64,000 bases of DNA from positions 6,200,001 to 6,264,000 of the forward strand of contig NZ_CP009754.1 of assembly GCF_000772045.1 (NCBI RefSeq), in the 5' to 3' direction. Below, one piece after another: positions 49,311 through 57,089 of this stretch (position 1 is the first letter of the stretch; the number at the start of each line of letters is the position of its first letter). The notes below the pieces were generated by a model. That model was not told the DNA's origin. It made no database searches and saw nothing but the letters and a program-made list of their open reading frames with translations. The position numbers were made by a program, and so were the translations under genes. Source of the DNA: Streptomyces sp. CCM_MD2014. GTDB lineage: Bacteria > Actinomycetota > Actinomycetes > Streptomycetales > Streptomycetaceae.

Positions 49311-49321
49311 CGAAATTTTCG
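49311..49321. promoter_or_regulatory. CGAAA-N-TTTCG palindrome (xylan-utilisation operator type)
   Basis: CGAAATTTTCG has perfect CGAAA/TTTCG arms. Elements of this form are known upstream of Streptomyces xylanase and beta-xylosidase genes as repressor sites. It lies 220 bp upstream of the GH11 xylanase start. A second related site is at 49447-49456. Confidence 0.55.
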
Positions 49322-49446
49322 GATGGATGACTCTCGCTTTCCGGGGTCTCTGTAGGAGCATTTCTGACCGCGGCGTGCCGGCTTGGGTGTTGGCCGGGTT
49401 GAACTGCGAGTTCTGTCCGCGTCACGTGACGTGCGAGCTGGCGAAG

Positions 49447-49456
49447 GTTTCGAAAC
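49447..49456. promoter_or_regulatory. GTTTCGAAAC palindrome next to the xylanase promoter
   Basis: A perfect 10-bp palindrome followed at 49462 by CCGAAAC, immediately upstream of the candidate -35. Position and sequence suggest an operator controlling the xylanase/esterase pair in response to xylo-oligosaccharides. Confidence 0.5.
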
Positions 49457-49470
49457 TTCTACCGAAACTG

Positions 49471-49499
49471 TTGACGCTTGACGAGTGCAGGCCAACACT
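49471..49499 (+). promoter_or_regulatory. Candidate xylanase promoter
   Basis: TTGACG (49471-49476) and AACACT (49494-49499) are separated by 17 bp, 42 bp before the xylanase ATG and next to the GTTTCGAAAC palindrome. The -10 is a weak match, so the start point is uncertain. Confidence 0.4.
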
Positions 49500-49540
49500 G
49501 GCGCCGTTGTCCGCACCTCCGCAGGAGAGGAACACCCCCC

Positions 49541-50554
49541 ATGAACCCGCTCGTTCAACCGAGGCGCCGCAGACGAGGCCCCGTCACGTTGCTGGTCAGG
49601 TGTGCGTGGGCCGTCGCGCTGGCCGCGCTCGCCGCGTTGATGCTGCCGGGCACCGCCCAGGCCGACACGGTCGTCACGACCAACCAGGAGGGCACCAACA
49701 ACGGCTACTACTACTCGTTCTGGACCGACAGCCAGGGCACCGTCTCCATGAACATGGGGTCCGGCGGTCAGTACAGCACCTCGTGGCGCAACACCGGCAA
49801 CTTCGTCGCCGGCAAGGGCTGGGCCAACGGCGGTCGCCGGACCGTGCAGTACTCGGGCACCTTCAACCCGTCGGGCAACGCGTACCTGGCGCTCTACGGA
49901 TGGACGTCCAACCCGCTCGTCGAGTACTACATCGTCGACAACTGGGGCACCTACCGGCCCACGGGCGAGTACAAGGGCACCGTCACCAGTGACGGCGGCA
50001 CCTACGACATCTACAAGACGACCCGCGTCAACAAGCCCTCCGTCGAGGGCACCCGCACCTTCGACCAGTACTGGAGCGTCCGGCAGTCGAAGCGGACCGG
50101 CGGCACCATCACCACCGGCAACCACTTCGACGCGTGGGCGCGGGCCGGGATGCCGCTCGGCAACTTCAGCTACTACATGATCATGGCCACCGAGGGCTAC
50201 CAGAGCAGCGGCAGCTCCAGCATCAACGTCGGCGGCACGAGCGGCGGTGGCGGCGACAACGGCGGTGGCGGGGGCGGTGGCGGGGGCGGCGGATGCACCG
50301 CCACGCTGTCCGCCGGGCAGAAGTGGGGCGACCGCTACAACCTCAACGTGTCCGTCAGCGGGGCCAGTGACTGGACGGTGACGATGAACGTGCCGTCCCC
50401 CGCGAAGGTCATGTCGACGTGGAACATCAACGCGACCTATCCCAACGCGCAGACCCTGACCGCCAAGTCGAACGGCAGCGGCAACAACTGGGGCGCCACC
50501 ATCCAGGCCAACGGCAACTGGACCTGGCCCTCGGTCTCCTGCACCGCGGGATGA
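49541..50554 (+). CDS. xlnB: GH11 endo-1,4-beta-xylanase with C-terminal CBM2-type xylan-binding module (XlnB-like)
   Basis: 337 aa from ATG 49541, after AGGAGAGG. The signal peptide has a basic start and a twin-Arg-like RRRRRGPVTLL, ending AQA at 41. The GH11 beta-jelly-roll spans ~44-230 (GYYYSFWTDSQGTVSMNMGS, GKGWANGGRR, YLALYGWTSNPLVEYYIVDN) with nucleophile Glu128 and acid/base Glu218 in YYMIMATEGYQSS. A poly-Gly linker (~233-251) leads to a binding module (CTATLSAGQKWGDRYNLNVS ... WPSVSCTAG). It hydrolyses xylan outside the cell. The acetyl-xylan esterase gene follows by 38 bp, the arrangement known as xlnB-axeA in S. lividans. Confidence 0.95.
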   Translation: MNPLVQPRRRRRGPVTLLVRCAWAVALAALAALMLPGTAQADTVVTTNQEGTNNGYYYSFWTDSQGTVSMNMGSGGQYSTSWRNTGNFVAGKGWANGGRRTVQYSGTFNPSGNAYLALYGWTSNPLVEYYIVDNWGTYRPTGEYKGTVTSDGGTYDIYKTTRVNKPSVEGTRTFDQYWSVRQSKRTGGTITTGNHFDAWARAGMPLGNFSYYMIMATEGYQSSGSSSINVGGTSGGGGDNGGGGGGGGGGGCTATLSAGQKWGDRYNLNVSVSGASDWTVTMNVPSPAKVMSTWNINATYPNAQTLTAKSNGSGNNWGATIQANGNWTWPSVSCTAG

Positions 50555-50592
50555 CCCCACCACCGCACGCCCAGAGAGGAGGAATCACTCGT

Positions 50593-51612
50593 ATGCGTAC
50601 CGGATCACGTGTCTCGTCGCGCCCCCTGCGCACCCTGGCCACCGGTGTCGCCGTCACCGCGCTCGCCGCCGCGGGCACCGTCGCGGCCGGGAGCGCCGCC
50701 CCGGCCCAGGCTGCGGCCTGCAACGGCTACGTCGGGCTCACCTTCGACGACGGGCCCTCCGGCAGCACCCAGTCCCTGCTCAACGCGCTCCGGCAGAACG
50801 GGCTGCGGGCCACCATGTTCAACCAGGGCCAGTACGCCGCCCAGAACCCGTCCCTGGTCCGGGCCCAGGTCGACGCCGGCATGTGGGTCGCCAACCACAG
50901 CTACACCCACCCGCACATGACCCAGCTCAGCCAGGCCCAGATGGACTCGGAGATCTCCCGTACCCAGCAGGCGATCGCGGGCGCGGGCGGCGGGACGCCC
51001 AAGCTGTTCCGGCCGCCGTACGGCGAGACCAACGCGACGCTCCGGTCGGTCGAGGCCAAGTACGGGCTCACCGAGGTGATCTGGGACGTCGACTCGCAGG
51101 ACTGGAACAACGCCAGTACCGACGCGATCGTGCAGGCCGTCTCACGCCTCGGCAACGGCCAGGTCATCCTCATGCACGACTGGCCGGCCAACACCCTCGC
51201 CGCCATCCCGCGCATCGCGCAGACCCTGGCGGGCAAGGGGCTGTGCTCCGGCATGATCTCGCCGCAGACCGGCCGCGCGGTGGCACCCGACGGCAGCGGT
51301 GGCGGCGGGGACGGTGGGGGAGGTGGCAACGGTGGTGGTGGCGGTGGTGCCTGCACCGCGACGCTGTCCGCCGGGCAGCGGTGGGGCGACCGCTACAACC
51401 TCAACGTGTCCGTCAGCGGGGCCGACGACTGGACGGTGACGATGAACGTGCCGTCCCCGGCGAAGGTCATGTCGACCTGGAACGTCAACGCCAGTTATCC
51501 CAACGCCCAGACCCTGACCGCCAAGTCGAACGGCAGCGGCAACAACTGGGGCGCCACCATCCAGGCCAACGGCAACTGGACCTGGCCGACCGTGTCCTGC
51601 AGCGCGGGCTGA
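50593..51612 (+). CDS. axeA: Acetyl-xylan esterase / polysaccharide deacetylase (CE4) with CBM2-type module (AxeA-like)
   Basis: 339 aa from ATG 50593, after AGAGAGGAGG. Signal peptide ends AQA at ~40. The NodB/CE4 domain (~43-235) has GLTFDDGPSGSTQSL (Asp52-Asp53), WVANHSYTHPHM with metal ligands His102 and His106, LFRPPYGETN and EVIWDVDSQDWN, then VILMHDWPANT. A Gly/Asp linker and a C-terminal module almost identical to that of the xylanase complete the protein. It removes acetyl groups from xylan, opening it to the xylanase. The pair is probably one operon controlled at the CGAAA-type sites; a terminator follows. Confidence 0.95.
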   Translation: MRTGSRVSSRPLRTLATGVAVTALAAAGTVAAGSAAPAQAAACNGYVGLTFDDGPSGSTQSLLNALRQNGLRATMFNQGQYAAQNPSLVRAQVDAGMWVANHSYTHPHMTQLSQAQMDSEISRTQQAIAGAGGGTPKLFRPPYGETNATLRSVEAKYGLTEVIWDVDSQDWNNASTDAIVQAVSRLGNGQVILMHDWPANTLAAIPRIAQTLAGKGLCSGMISPQTGRAVAPDGSGGGGDGGGGGNGGGGGGACTATLSAGQRWGDRYNLNVSVSGADDWTVTMNVPSPAKVMSTWNVNASYPNAQTLTAKSNGSGNNWGATIQANGNWTWPTVSCSAG

Positions 51613-51636
51613 CCCGGCCGTGACCGGGCCCTGACC

Positions 51637-51673
51637 GGTCCGCACCCGTGACCGACTCCCACGGGTGCGGACC
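51637..51673 (+). terminator. Hairpin terminator, perfect 14-bp stem
   Basis: GGTCCGCACCCGTG (51637-51650) and its exact complement (51660-51673) enclose a 9-nt loop, 25 bp after the esterase stop. It ends the xylanase-esterase operon and may also serve the convergent MazG-like gene, which stops at 51717. Confidence 0.9.
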
Positions 51674-51716
51674 TCCGAGGCCCACCAGCCCGGGCTCGTC
51701 GGGCCTGCGTGCGTCT

Positions 51717-52055
51717 TCACCCGCCCTGCGAGCGTCCCGCCACCCGGGCCAGGTGCCGGCCGAAGACCTCCCGGGCCTCGGGCGTCAGGGTGCGCAGCGC
51801 CACCAGCGCCGTGATCGCGACGTCGCACAGCTCCGCCTGCACGTCGTCCCAGGTGTGCGTGACGCCCTTGCGCGGGTTCTGGCCGGTCGCGCCGATCACC
51901 GCCTCGGCGACCTCGCCGACCTCCTCCGACAGTTTCAGCATGCGCAGCAGCAGGCCCTCCCGGCCGCGGACGGGCTGGTCCGCCTCCAGCCACTTCCACA
52001 GGTCGTCGATGGTGTTCCAGAGGTCGGCTCGCGCGGCGTCCGGGTTGTCGCTCAT
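51717..52055 (-). CDS. MazG-like nucleotide pyrophosphohydrolase
   Basis: 112 aa. The all-alpha NTP pyrophosphatase core shows LLLRMLKLSEEVGEVAEAVI (EExxE-type metal site, ~35-54) and WDDVQAELCDVAITALVAL (ExxxD, ~69-87). These enzymes hydrolyse noncanonical or excess NTPs to NMP and pyrophosphate. Length is typical of single-domain members. It lies convergent to the esterase gene and 34 bp downstream of the DoxX gene on the same strand, so it is probably co-transcribed with it. Confidence 0.9.
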   Translation of the reverse strand: MSDNPDAARADLWNTIDDLWKWLEADQPVRGREGLLLRMLKLSEEVGEVAEAVIGATGQNPRKGVTHTWDDVQAELCDVAITALVALRTLTPEAREVFGRHLARVAGRSQGG

Positions 52056-52089
52056 GTGGAGCAGCGTGCCACGGCGGCGGCCGGTGCGG

Positions 52090-52632
52090 TCAGTCGAACA
52101 GCGGTTCCTGCTGTCCCTCGGCGGCCTTCCGCAGCCGCCGGGTCCGCGCCCCCACGACCACCGTCGTGGCCGCCGCCGTCGCCGCGAGGGCGGCGGGGAC
52201 CATCCAGTTGCGGTTGACCGCGTGGCCGAGGGCGTGGTCGAGGGAGAGGCGGCCGGGGCCCGAGACCGCGAGGCCCGCCGCCGTCAGGCCGAGGGAGGCC
52301 GCGTACTCGTAGCCGCCGGCCTGGGCGAAGAAGCCGTTCGGGGCGTGCACCGCCGCGGCGCCCGCCATCGCGCCGGCCGCGGCCGCACCCGCGGCCGGTG
52401 TCGCCAGGCCCAGGGCGAGCAGCATGCCGCCGCCCGCCTCCGCGAGGCCCGCCGCGGTGGCGCTCGCCCTGCCCGGCGCATAGCCCATCGCTTCCATGGC
52501 CCGGCCGGTGCTCTCGAGTCCCCCGCCGCCGAACCAGCCGAGCAGCTTCTGCGACCCGTGCGCGGCCAGGACGCCGCCGGTGCCCAGCCGGAGCAGCAGC
52601 AGGCCCAGGTCACGCCGGTCGAAACAGTTCAC
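52090..52632 (-). CDS. DoxX-family membrane protein
   Basis: 180 aa from GTG 52632 (GAAGGAG upstream), starting VNCFDRRDLGLLLLRLGTGG. Four membrane helices typical of DoxX follow: LLLLRLGTGGVLAAHGSQKL with the family's GxQKLxGWFGG motif, AAGLAEAGGGMLLALGLATP, AGAMAGAAAVHAPNGFFAQA and SLGLTAAGLAVSGPG, plus a C-terminal helix and basic tail. DoxX proteins take part in membrane redox or thiol homeostasis in mycobacteria. Divergent from the NTF2-like gene at 52754. Confidence 0.9.
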   Translation of the reverse strand: MNCFDRRDLGLLLLRLGTGGVLAAHGSQKLLGWFGGGGLESTGRAMEAMGYAPGRASATAAGLAEAGGGMLLALGLATPAAGAAAAGAMAGAAAVHAPNGFFAQAGGYEYAASLGLTAAGLAVSGPGRLSLDHALGHAVNRNWMVPAALAATAAATTVVVGARTRRLRKAAEGQQEPLFD

Positions 52633-52753
52633 GTCGGCTCCTTCGTACGCTGCGGGTTGCTCACCCGTCCACCGTGGCCCCTCCGCGCCGCGCGGGCCCG
52701 CCACGGGCGGCGTTCGGGTGGCGGGGGTGCGGGGCCGGTGTGACGCTGCCGCC

Positions 52754-53080
52754 ATGACGATTCAGACCACGCGACTCAGCGACCCGGCCGTCCGCGCCTT
52801 CGTCACCGCCGTCAACGCCCACGACCGGGAGGCCTTCCTCTCGCTGCTCGCCCCGGGCGCCACCATGGCCGACGACGGGGACGACCGGGACCTCGACCAG
52901 TGGATCGACCAGGAGATCTTCTCCTCCAACGGTCACATGGAGGTCGACAACGAGTCGAACGGCGGTCGCGCCCTCATCGCCCGCTACCGCAACGACACCT
53001 GGGGCGAGATGCGCACCCGGTGGGACTTCACCGTGGACGAGGAGGGCCGGATCGCCCGCTTCGAGACCGGGCAGGCGTAA
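52754..53080 (+). CDS. NTF2-like / SnoaL-type small protein
   Basis: 108 aa from ATG 52754. The alpha+beta-barrel pattern is visible: an N-terminal helix (AVRAFVTAVNAHDREAFLSL), the short strand APGATMADDG, a helix (RDLDQWIDQEIFSSNGHMEV) and the final strands (GRALIARYRNDTWGEMRTRW, FTVDEEGRIARFETGQA). NTF2-like proteins act as isomerases, cyclases or binding proteins. No catalytic residue can be assigned. Divergent from doxX over a 121-bp region, and followed by a GGAAAC-type hexanucleotide tract and a strong terminator. Confidence 0.82.
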   Translation: MTIQTTRLSDPAVRAFVTAVNAHDREAFLSLLAPGATMADDGDDRDLDQWIDQEIFSSNGHMEVDNESNGGRALIARYRNDTWGEMRTRWDFTVDEEGRIARFETGQA

Positions 53081-53090
53081 CTGCCGGACG

Positions 53091-53146
53091 GAAACGGAAA
53101 CGGAAACGGAGACGGAGACGCAAACGGAAAAACAGAGACGGATACG
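53091..53146. repeat. Hexanucleotide microsatellite GAAACG/GAGACG
   Basis: Consecutive units GAAACG x3 (53091-53108), GAGACG x2 (53109-53120), CAAACG and then imperfect copies to GATACG at 53141-53146. It is purine-rich on the plus strand and lies between a stop codon (53080) and a terminator. Slippage-prone. Confidence 0.9.
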
Positions 53147-53150
53147 GTGC

Positions 53151-53197
53151 GGCAGCCGTTCCGTCCACCGGTTCACCGGTGCGCCGGAACGGCTGCC
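53151..53197 (+). terminator. Hairpin terminator, perfect 13-bp stem
   Basis: GGCAGCCGTTCCG (53151-53163) pairs with 53185-53197. The loop region contains a secondary ACCGGT dyad. It lies 70 bp after the NTF2-like stop. Confidence 0.85.
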
Positions 53198-53351
53198 GCC
53201 TCCCCCCTCGGTATGGCCCGTGGAGCGTTGACGAAGAGTCTTGTGAGAGACCAACGCTTCAAGTGTGAAGCTCTGGTGAAGGAGATTTGAGCATACGTCC
53301 TCCACCGGCCGCAATACCGCGGATTCTGAAATTCCGATCGTGTGAACGGGC
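53198..53351. other. Unassigned intergenic stretch before the SDR stop
   Basis: A 150-bp region of lower GC than its surroundings, with no convincing gene. One 20-codon frame (TTG 53228 to TGA 53290) exists but has neither codon bias nor a ribosome binding site I trust. Confidence 0.3.
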
Positions 53352-54173
53352 TCAGCCGCGCCCCACGTACGGCATCGCAGTCGCCAGGACCGTCGCGAAC
53401 TGCACGTTCGCCTCCAGGGGCAGCTCCGCCATGTGCCGCACCGTGCGCGCCACGTCGGCGACGTCCATCACCGGCTCGGGTGCCGTCTCCCCGTTGGCCT
53501 GGAGCGCGCCGGTCTGCATCCCGGCCGTCATGTCGGTCGCCGCGTTGCCGATGTCGATCTGGCCGACCGCGATGCCGTAGGGACGGCCGTCCAGCGACAG
53601 TGACTTGGTAAGCCCCGTCAGCGCGTGCTTGGTCGCGGTGTACGCCACCGAGTGCGGGCGCGGTGTGTGTGCCGAGATCGAGCCGTTGTTGATGATCCGG
53701 CCGCCCCGGGGATCCTGTTCCTTCATCTGCCGGTACGCCGCCTGCGCGCACAGGAACGCCCCGTTGAGGTTGGTGTCCACCACGTGCCGCCAGGCCTCGT
53801 AGGGCAGTTCCTCGACCGGCACGCCGCCGGGGCCGAACGTCCCCGCGTTGTTGAACAGCAGGTCCAGACGCCCGAACCGGTCGCGCACCGCGCCGAACAG
53901 GGCCGCCACGTCCTCCGGGCGTGACACGTCGGCGCGGACGGTGAGCGTCGTGCCGCCGCCCGCCGGTGCCGCCGCGGCCGTCTCCGCCAGGGGCTCGGGA
54001 CGGCGGCCGGCCAGGGCCACCGACCAGCCGGCGGCGAGCAGTTCGACGGCGACCGCCCGGCCGATGCCCGATCCGGCTCCCGTGACGACGGCCACCTTCC
54101 GCGTGCCGGTGCGCCCTTCGCCGACGCGTCGCTCGTCGGTGCGTTCCTCGTCGCTGGTTCTCACGGTGTTCAT
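53352..54173 (-). CDS. Short-chain dehydrogenase/reductase (SDR)
   Basis: 273 aa. A hydrophilic ~25-residue start is followed by KVAVVTGAGSGIGRAVAVEL (TGxxxGIG, ~26-45). NADP preference is suggested by Arg in ALAGRRPEPLAE. Then come LDLLFNNAGTFGPGGVPVEE (NNAG), IINNGSISAHTPRPHSVAYT with Ser and Tyr, ATKHALTGLTKSLSLDG with Lys, and GIAVGQIDIGNAATDMTAGM. The ending EANVQFATVLATAMPYVGRG is typical of a subgroup of unknown substrate. Its start codon lies over a possible PHO-box-like pair shared with the divergent phoD gene. Confidence 0.92.
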   Translation of the reverse strand: MNTVRTSDEERTDERRVGEGRTGTRKVAVVTGAGSGIGRAVAVELLAAGWSVALAGRRPEPLAETAAAAPAGGGTTLTVRADVSRPEDVAALFGAVRDRFGRLDLLFNNAGTFGPGGVPVEELPYEAWRHVVDTNLNGAFLCAQAAYRQMKEQDPRGGRIINNGSISAHTPRPHSVAYTATKHALTGLTKSLSLDGRPYGIAVGQIDIGNAATDMTAGMQTGALQANGETAPEPVMDVADVARTVRHMAELPLEANVQFATVLATAMPYVGRG

Positions 54174-54178
54174 GACTC
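54157..54178. promoter_or_regulatory. Possible PHO-box-like direct repeats
   Basis: GTTCTCACGGT (54157-54167) and GTTCATGACTC (54168-54178) are adjacent 11-bp units beginning GTTC, as in the PhoP boxes of Streptomyces (GTTCACC-type units of 11 bp). The site is ~130 bp upstream of phoD. The match is partial and overlaps the SDR start codon, so it is only a suggestion. Confidence 0.3.
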
Positions 54179-54305
54179 GGCAGCGTACGGGTCGCGGAAC
54201 ATGCGGAACTCATCCGTCCGACATGCGGCCGCCATGTCCGCGCCAAGCCCGGGTCGTTCCCGGCCCTTCGAATTCCCCTTGCAACCACCGCAAGGGGAGG
54301 AACGG

Positions 54306-55988
54306 ATGACACCCGCGAACCACCAGGTCCCGACCCCGGTACCGAGCCCGGTCCCGGCCCGGTCGCAGTCCTCGCACGCGCCCGAACTCCGTGCCGCCGC
54401 CCGCAGCCTGGGCCGCCGCCGCTTTCTGACCGTCACCGGCGCCGCCGCCGCGCTCGCCTTCTCCGTGAACCTGCCGGCCGCCGGCACCGCGAGCGCCGCC
54501 GAGCTGGACGCCGCGCAGCTGACCGCCGACCCCTTCACCCTCGGCGTCGCCTCGGGCGACCCGCAGCCCGACTCCGTACTGCTGTGGACGCGCCTGGCCC
54601 CGGTCCCGTACCAGGCCGACAGCGGATTGCCCGCCAAACGCGTCGAGGTGAGCTGGGAGCTGGCCCTCGACGAACGGTTCCGCCGCGTGGTCAGAAGGGG
54701 CCGGGCCACCGCCCACCCCGAGTTCCACCACACCGTGCACGTCGAGGTCGGCCACCTCGCGCCCGGCCACGTCTACCACTACCGCTTCCGCGCCGGCCGC
54801 TACGTCAGCCCGGTCGGCCGCACCCGCACCGCCCCCGCGCGGCACAGCCGGGTCGCCGACCTCACCTTCGGCCTCGTCTCCTGCCAGAAGTACGACCAGG
54901 GGTACTACACCGCGTACAAGCACCTGGCCCAGGAGGACGTGGACGTCGTCTTCCACCTCGGCGACTACCTCTACGAGTACGCCGTGAACGCCACCGGCGG
55001 CTCCCGCGCCTACCCCGCGGGCACCCTGCCCGCCCACTTCAACCACGAGACGGTGACGCTGGAGGACTACCGGCTGCGGTACGCCCTCTACAAGTCGGAC
55101 CCCGACCTGCGGGCCGCGCACGCCGCGCACCCGTTCGTCGTCACCTGGGACGACCACGAGACCGAGAACAACTACGCCGACGAGACGCCGGAGAACAGCG
55201 TCCCGCCGGAGGAGTTCCTCATCCGCCGGGCCGCCGCGTACCGCGCCTACTGGGAGAACATGCCGCTGCGCACGCCCCAGCTGCCCGACGGCCCCGACCT
55301 GCGGCTCTACCGCCGCCTGCACTGGGGACGCCTCGCCCAGTTCGACGTGCTCGACACCCGCCAGTACCGCTCCAACCAGGCTTACGGCGACGGCTGGCAG
55401 TTCCCCGGGCCCGAGTCCGAGGACCCCGGCCGCACCCTCACCGGCGACGCCCAGGAGCGCTGGCTGATCAACGGCTGGCACCGGTCCGACGCCCTGTGGA
55501 ACGTGGTGCCCCAGCAGGTCACCTTCTCCCAGCGGTACAACTCCACGAGTACACCGTCCAAGGTCTCCATGGACTCCTGGGACGGCTACCCCGCCTCCCG
55601 CGAGCGGGTGCTGGCCGGCGCGCAGGCCGCCGGGATCGAGAACCTCATGGTCCTCACCGGCGACGTGCACGTCTCCTACGGCTTCGACATCAAGCGCGAC
55701 TTCGACGACCCGGACTCCCGCACCCTGGGCACGGAGATCGTCACCACCTCGATCACCAGCGGCGGCGACGGCTCCGAGAAGCCGTCCAACTGGGACACCC
55801 TCATGGCCGCCAACCCGCACCTGAAGTTCTTCAACGGGCGGCGCGGCTACGCCACGGTGTCCCTGGGCCGCCGGTCGGCGCGCGCCGACTTCAAGACGGT
55901 GTCCCACGTCAGCACCGAGGGCGCGCCGCTCACGACCGCCGGGTCCTTCGTGACGGAGGTGGGGGAGCCGGGGCTCAAGCCGGTGTGA
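54306..55988 (+). CDS. phoD: Alkaline phosphatase PhoD, Tat-exported
   Basis: 560 aa from ATG 54306, after AGGGGAGGAACGG. The twin-arginine signal is LGRRRFLTVTGAAAALAFSV (motif at 37-42, cleavage near ASA 64). An N-terminal Fn3-like PhoD_N domain (TLGVASGDPQPDSVLLWTRL) precedes the metallophosphatase: GLVSCQKYDQGYYTAYKHLA with the Cys ligand, VVFHLGDYLYEY, FVVTWDDHETENNYADETPE and NLMVLTGDVHVSYGFDI. This is the Ca/Fe-dependent PhoD/PhoX-independent type that releases phosphate from mono- and diesters outside the cell. The stop overlaps the convergent oxidoreductase by 14 bp. Possible PhoP control upstream. Confidence 0.94.
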   Translation: MTPANHQVPTPVPSPVPARSQSSHAPELRAAARSLGRRRFLTVTGAAAALAFSVNLPAAGTASAAELDAAQLTADPFTLGVASGDPQPDSVLLWTRLAPVPYQADSGLPAKRVEVSWELALDERFRRVVRRGRATAHPEFHHTVHVEVGHLAPGHVYHYRFRAGRYVSPVGRTRTAPARHSRVADLTFGLVSCQKYDQGYYTAYKHLAQEDVDVVFHLGDYLYEYAVNATGGSRAYPAGTLPAHFNHETVTLEDYRLRYALYKSDPDLRAAHAAHPFVVTWDDHETENNYADETPENSVPPEEFLIRRAAAYRAYWENMPLRTPQLPDGPDLRLYRRLHWGRLAQFDVLDTRQYRSNQAYGDGWQFPGPESEDPGRTLTGDAQERWLINGWHRSDALWNVVPQQVTFSQRYNSTSTPSKVSMDSWDGYPASRERVLAGAQAAGIENLMVLTGDVHVSYGFDIKRDFDDPDSRTLGTEIVTTSITSGGDGSEKPSNWDTLMAANPHLKFFNGRRGYATVSLGRRSARADFKTVSHVSTEGAPLTTAGSFVTEVGEPGLKPV

Positions 55989-57006
55989 CGGCCGGCTCCG
56001 CCGCCTCTCCCGGGTAGCGGACGCCGACGCGGTCCCGGATCGCGTCGAGCGTCCGCATCACGGCGAGCGTGCCGTCCAGGGGGACCAGCGGCGACTCGCT
56101 CTCCCCGGCGCGCAGGGCCCGCATCACCTCCTCGGCCTCGTGCCGCAGGCTCTCGCGGGGGCCGTCGGCCGGGTCGGCCCGGAACTCCTGCGGGTCCCGG
56201 CCGGTCCGGTGCAGCACAAAGTGGTCCGGGAAGAAGAAGCCGTTCGGTACGTCGATGCGGCCCTCGGAGCCGGTGACCGACGCGGAGTTGGGCGTACCGC
56301 CGGTGATGGAGCAGTGGAGGGACGCGAGGGCGCCGCCGTCGTAGGACAGCAGCGCACCCGTCTGGAGATCGACGCCCTCCTCGGAGAGCACCGCCCGTGC
56401 GGCGACGTCCGACGGCTCACCGAGCAGCAACTGCGCGAACGACACCGGGTACACCCCCAGGTCGAGCAGCGCGCCGCCGCCCTGCGCCGGGTCGCGGAGC
56501 CGGTGCGCGGGCGGGAAGGGGCCCGCGAGGCCGAAGTCCGCCTGGAGGCTGCGGACCTCGCCGATCGCGCCGTCGTCGACCAGTGTCTTCAGGCGCCGCA
56601 CCAGCGGGTTGCAGAACATCCACATCGCTTCCATGAGGAAGACGTTCTTCTCACGGGCGAGCGCGACCAGTTCCCCCGCCTCGCGCGCGTTCAGCGTGAA
56701 CGGCTTCTCGCACAGCACGTTCCGGCCCGCCTCCAGGCACAGGCCGGCCGCCGTCCGGTGCGCCGAGTGCGGGGTCGCGACGTACACCACGTCGACGTCC
56801 TCGTCCCGCGCCAGCGTCTCCCAGCCGCCGTACGCCCGGGGTATCCCGAACCGCTCCGCAAACACTTTCGCCGACGCCTCGGTCCGCGACGCCACCGCCA
56901 CGACCTCCGCGTCCGGCAGATCGACCAGATCCGCCGTGAATCGCGCCGCCATCCCGCCGGTCGCGAGAATCCCCCAGCGCACCTTCTGCCCGGTCACCGC
57001 TGACAC
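55975..57006 (-). CDS. Gfo/Idh/MocA-family oxidoreductase
   Basis: 343 aa from GTG 57006 (or GTG 56997). The Rossmann domain (~8-125) has VRWGILATGGMAARFTADLV, VAVASRTEASAKVFAERFGI, VDVVYVATPHSAHRTAAGLC and the EKP motif in GRNVLCEKPFTLNAREAGEL with the catalytic Lys. The C-terminal sheet domain includes GGGALLDLGVYPVSFAQLLL, with the dehydrogenase Asp/Tyr pair. It resembles dihydrodiol or glucose-fructose oxidoreductase-like enzymes acting on sugars or trans-diols with NAD(P). Divergent from the MFS gene at 57090, sharing an 83-bp promoter region. Confidence 0.93.
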   Translation of the reverse strand: MSAVTGQKVRWGILATGGMAARFTADLVDLPDAEVVAVASRTEASAKVFAERFGIPRAYGGWETLARDEDVDVVYVATPHSAHRTAAGLCLEAGRNVLCEKPFTLNAREAGELVALAREKNVFLMEAMWMFCNPLVRRLKTLVDDGAIGEVRSLQADFGLAGPFPPAHRLRDPAQGGGALLDLGVYPVSFAQLLLGEPSDVAARAVLSEEGVDLQTGALLSYDGGALASLHCSITGGTPNSASVTGSEGRIDVPNGFFFPDHFVLHRTGRDPQEFRADPADGPRESLRHEAEEVMRALRAGESESPLVPLDGTLAVMRTLDAIRDRVGVRYPGEAAEPAVTPA

Positions 57007-57089
57007 CCTGCCCCACCCTCGCTCAGGTTCGTTCAAACGCGTACGAGCTGAGAGCATAGGCGGCGGATCCGTAGGAGAGGGAGGGGCAC

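Noticed and set aside
53228..53290. 20-codon small gene
   Set aside because: No codon bias, weak start context and no sign of conservation that could be judged.
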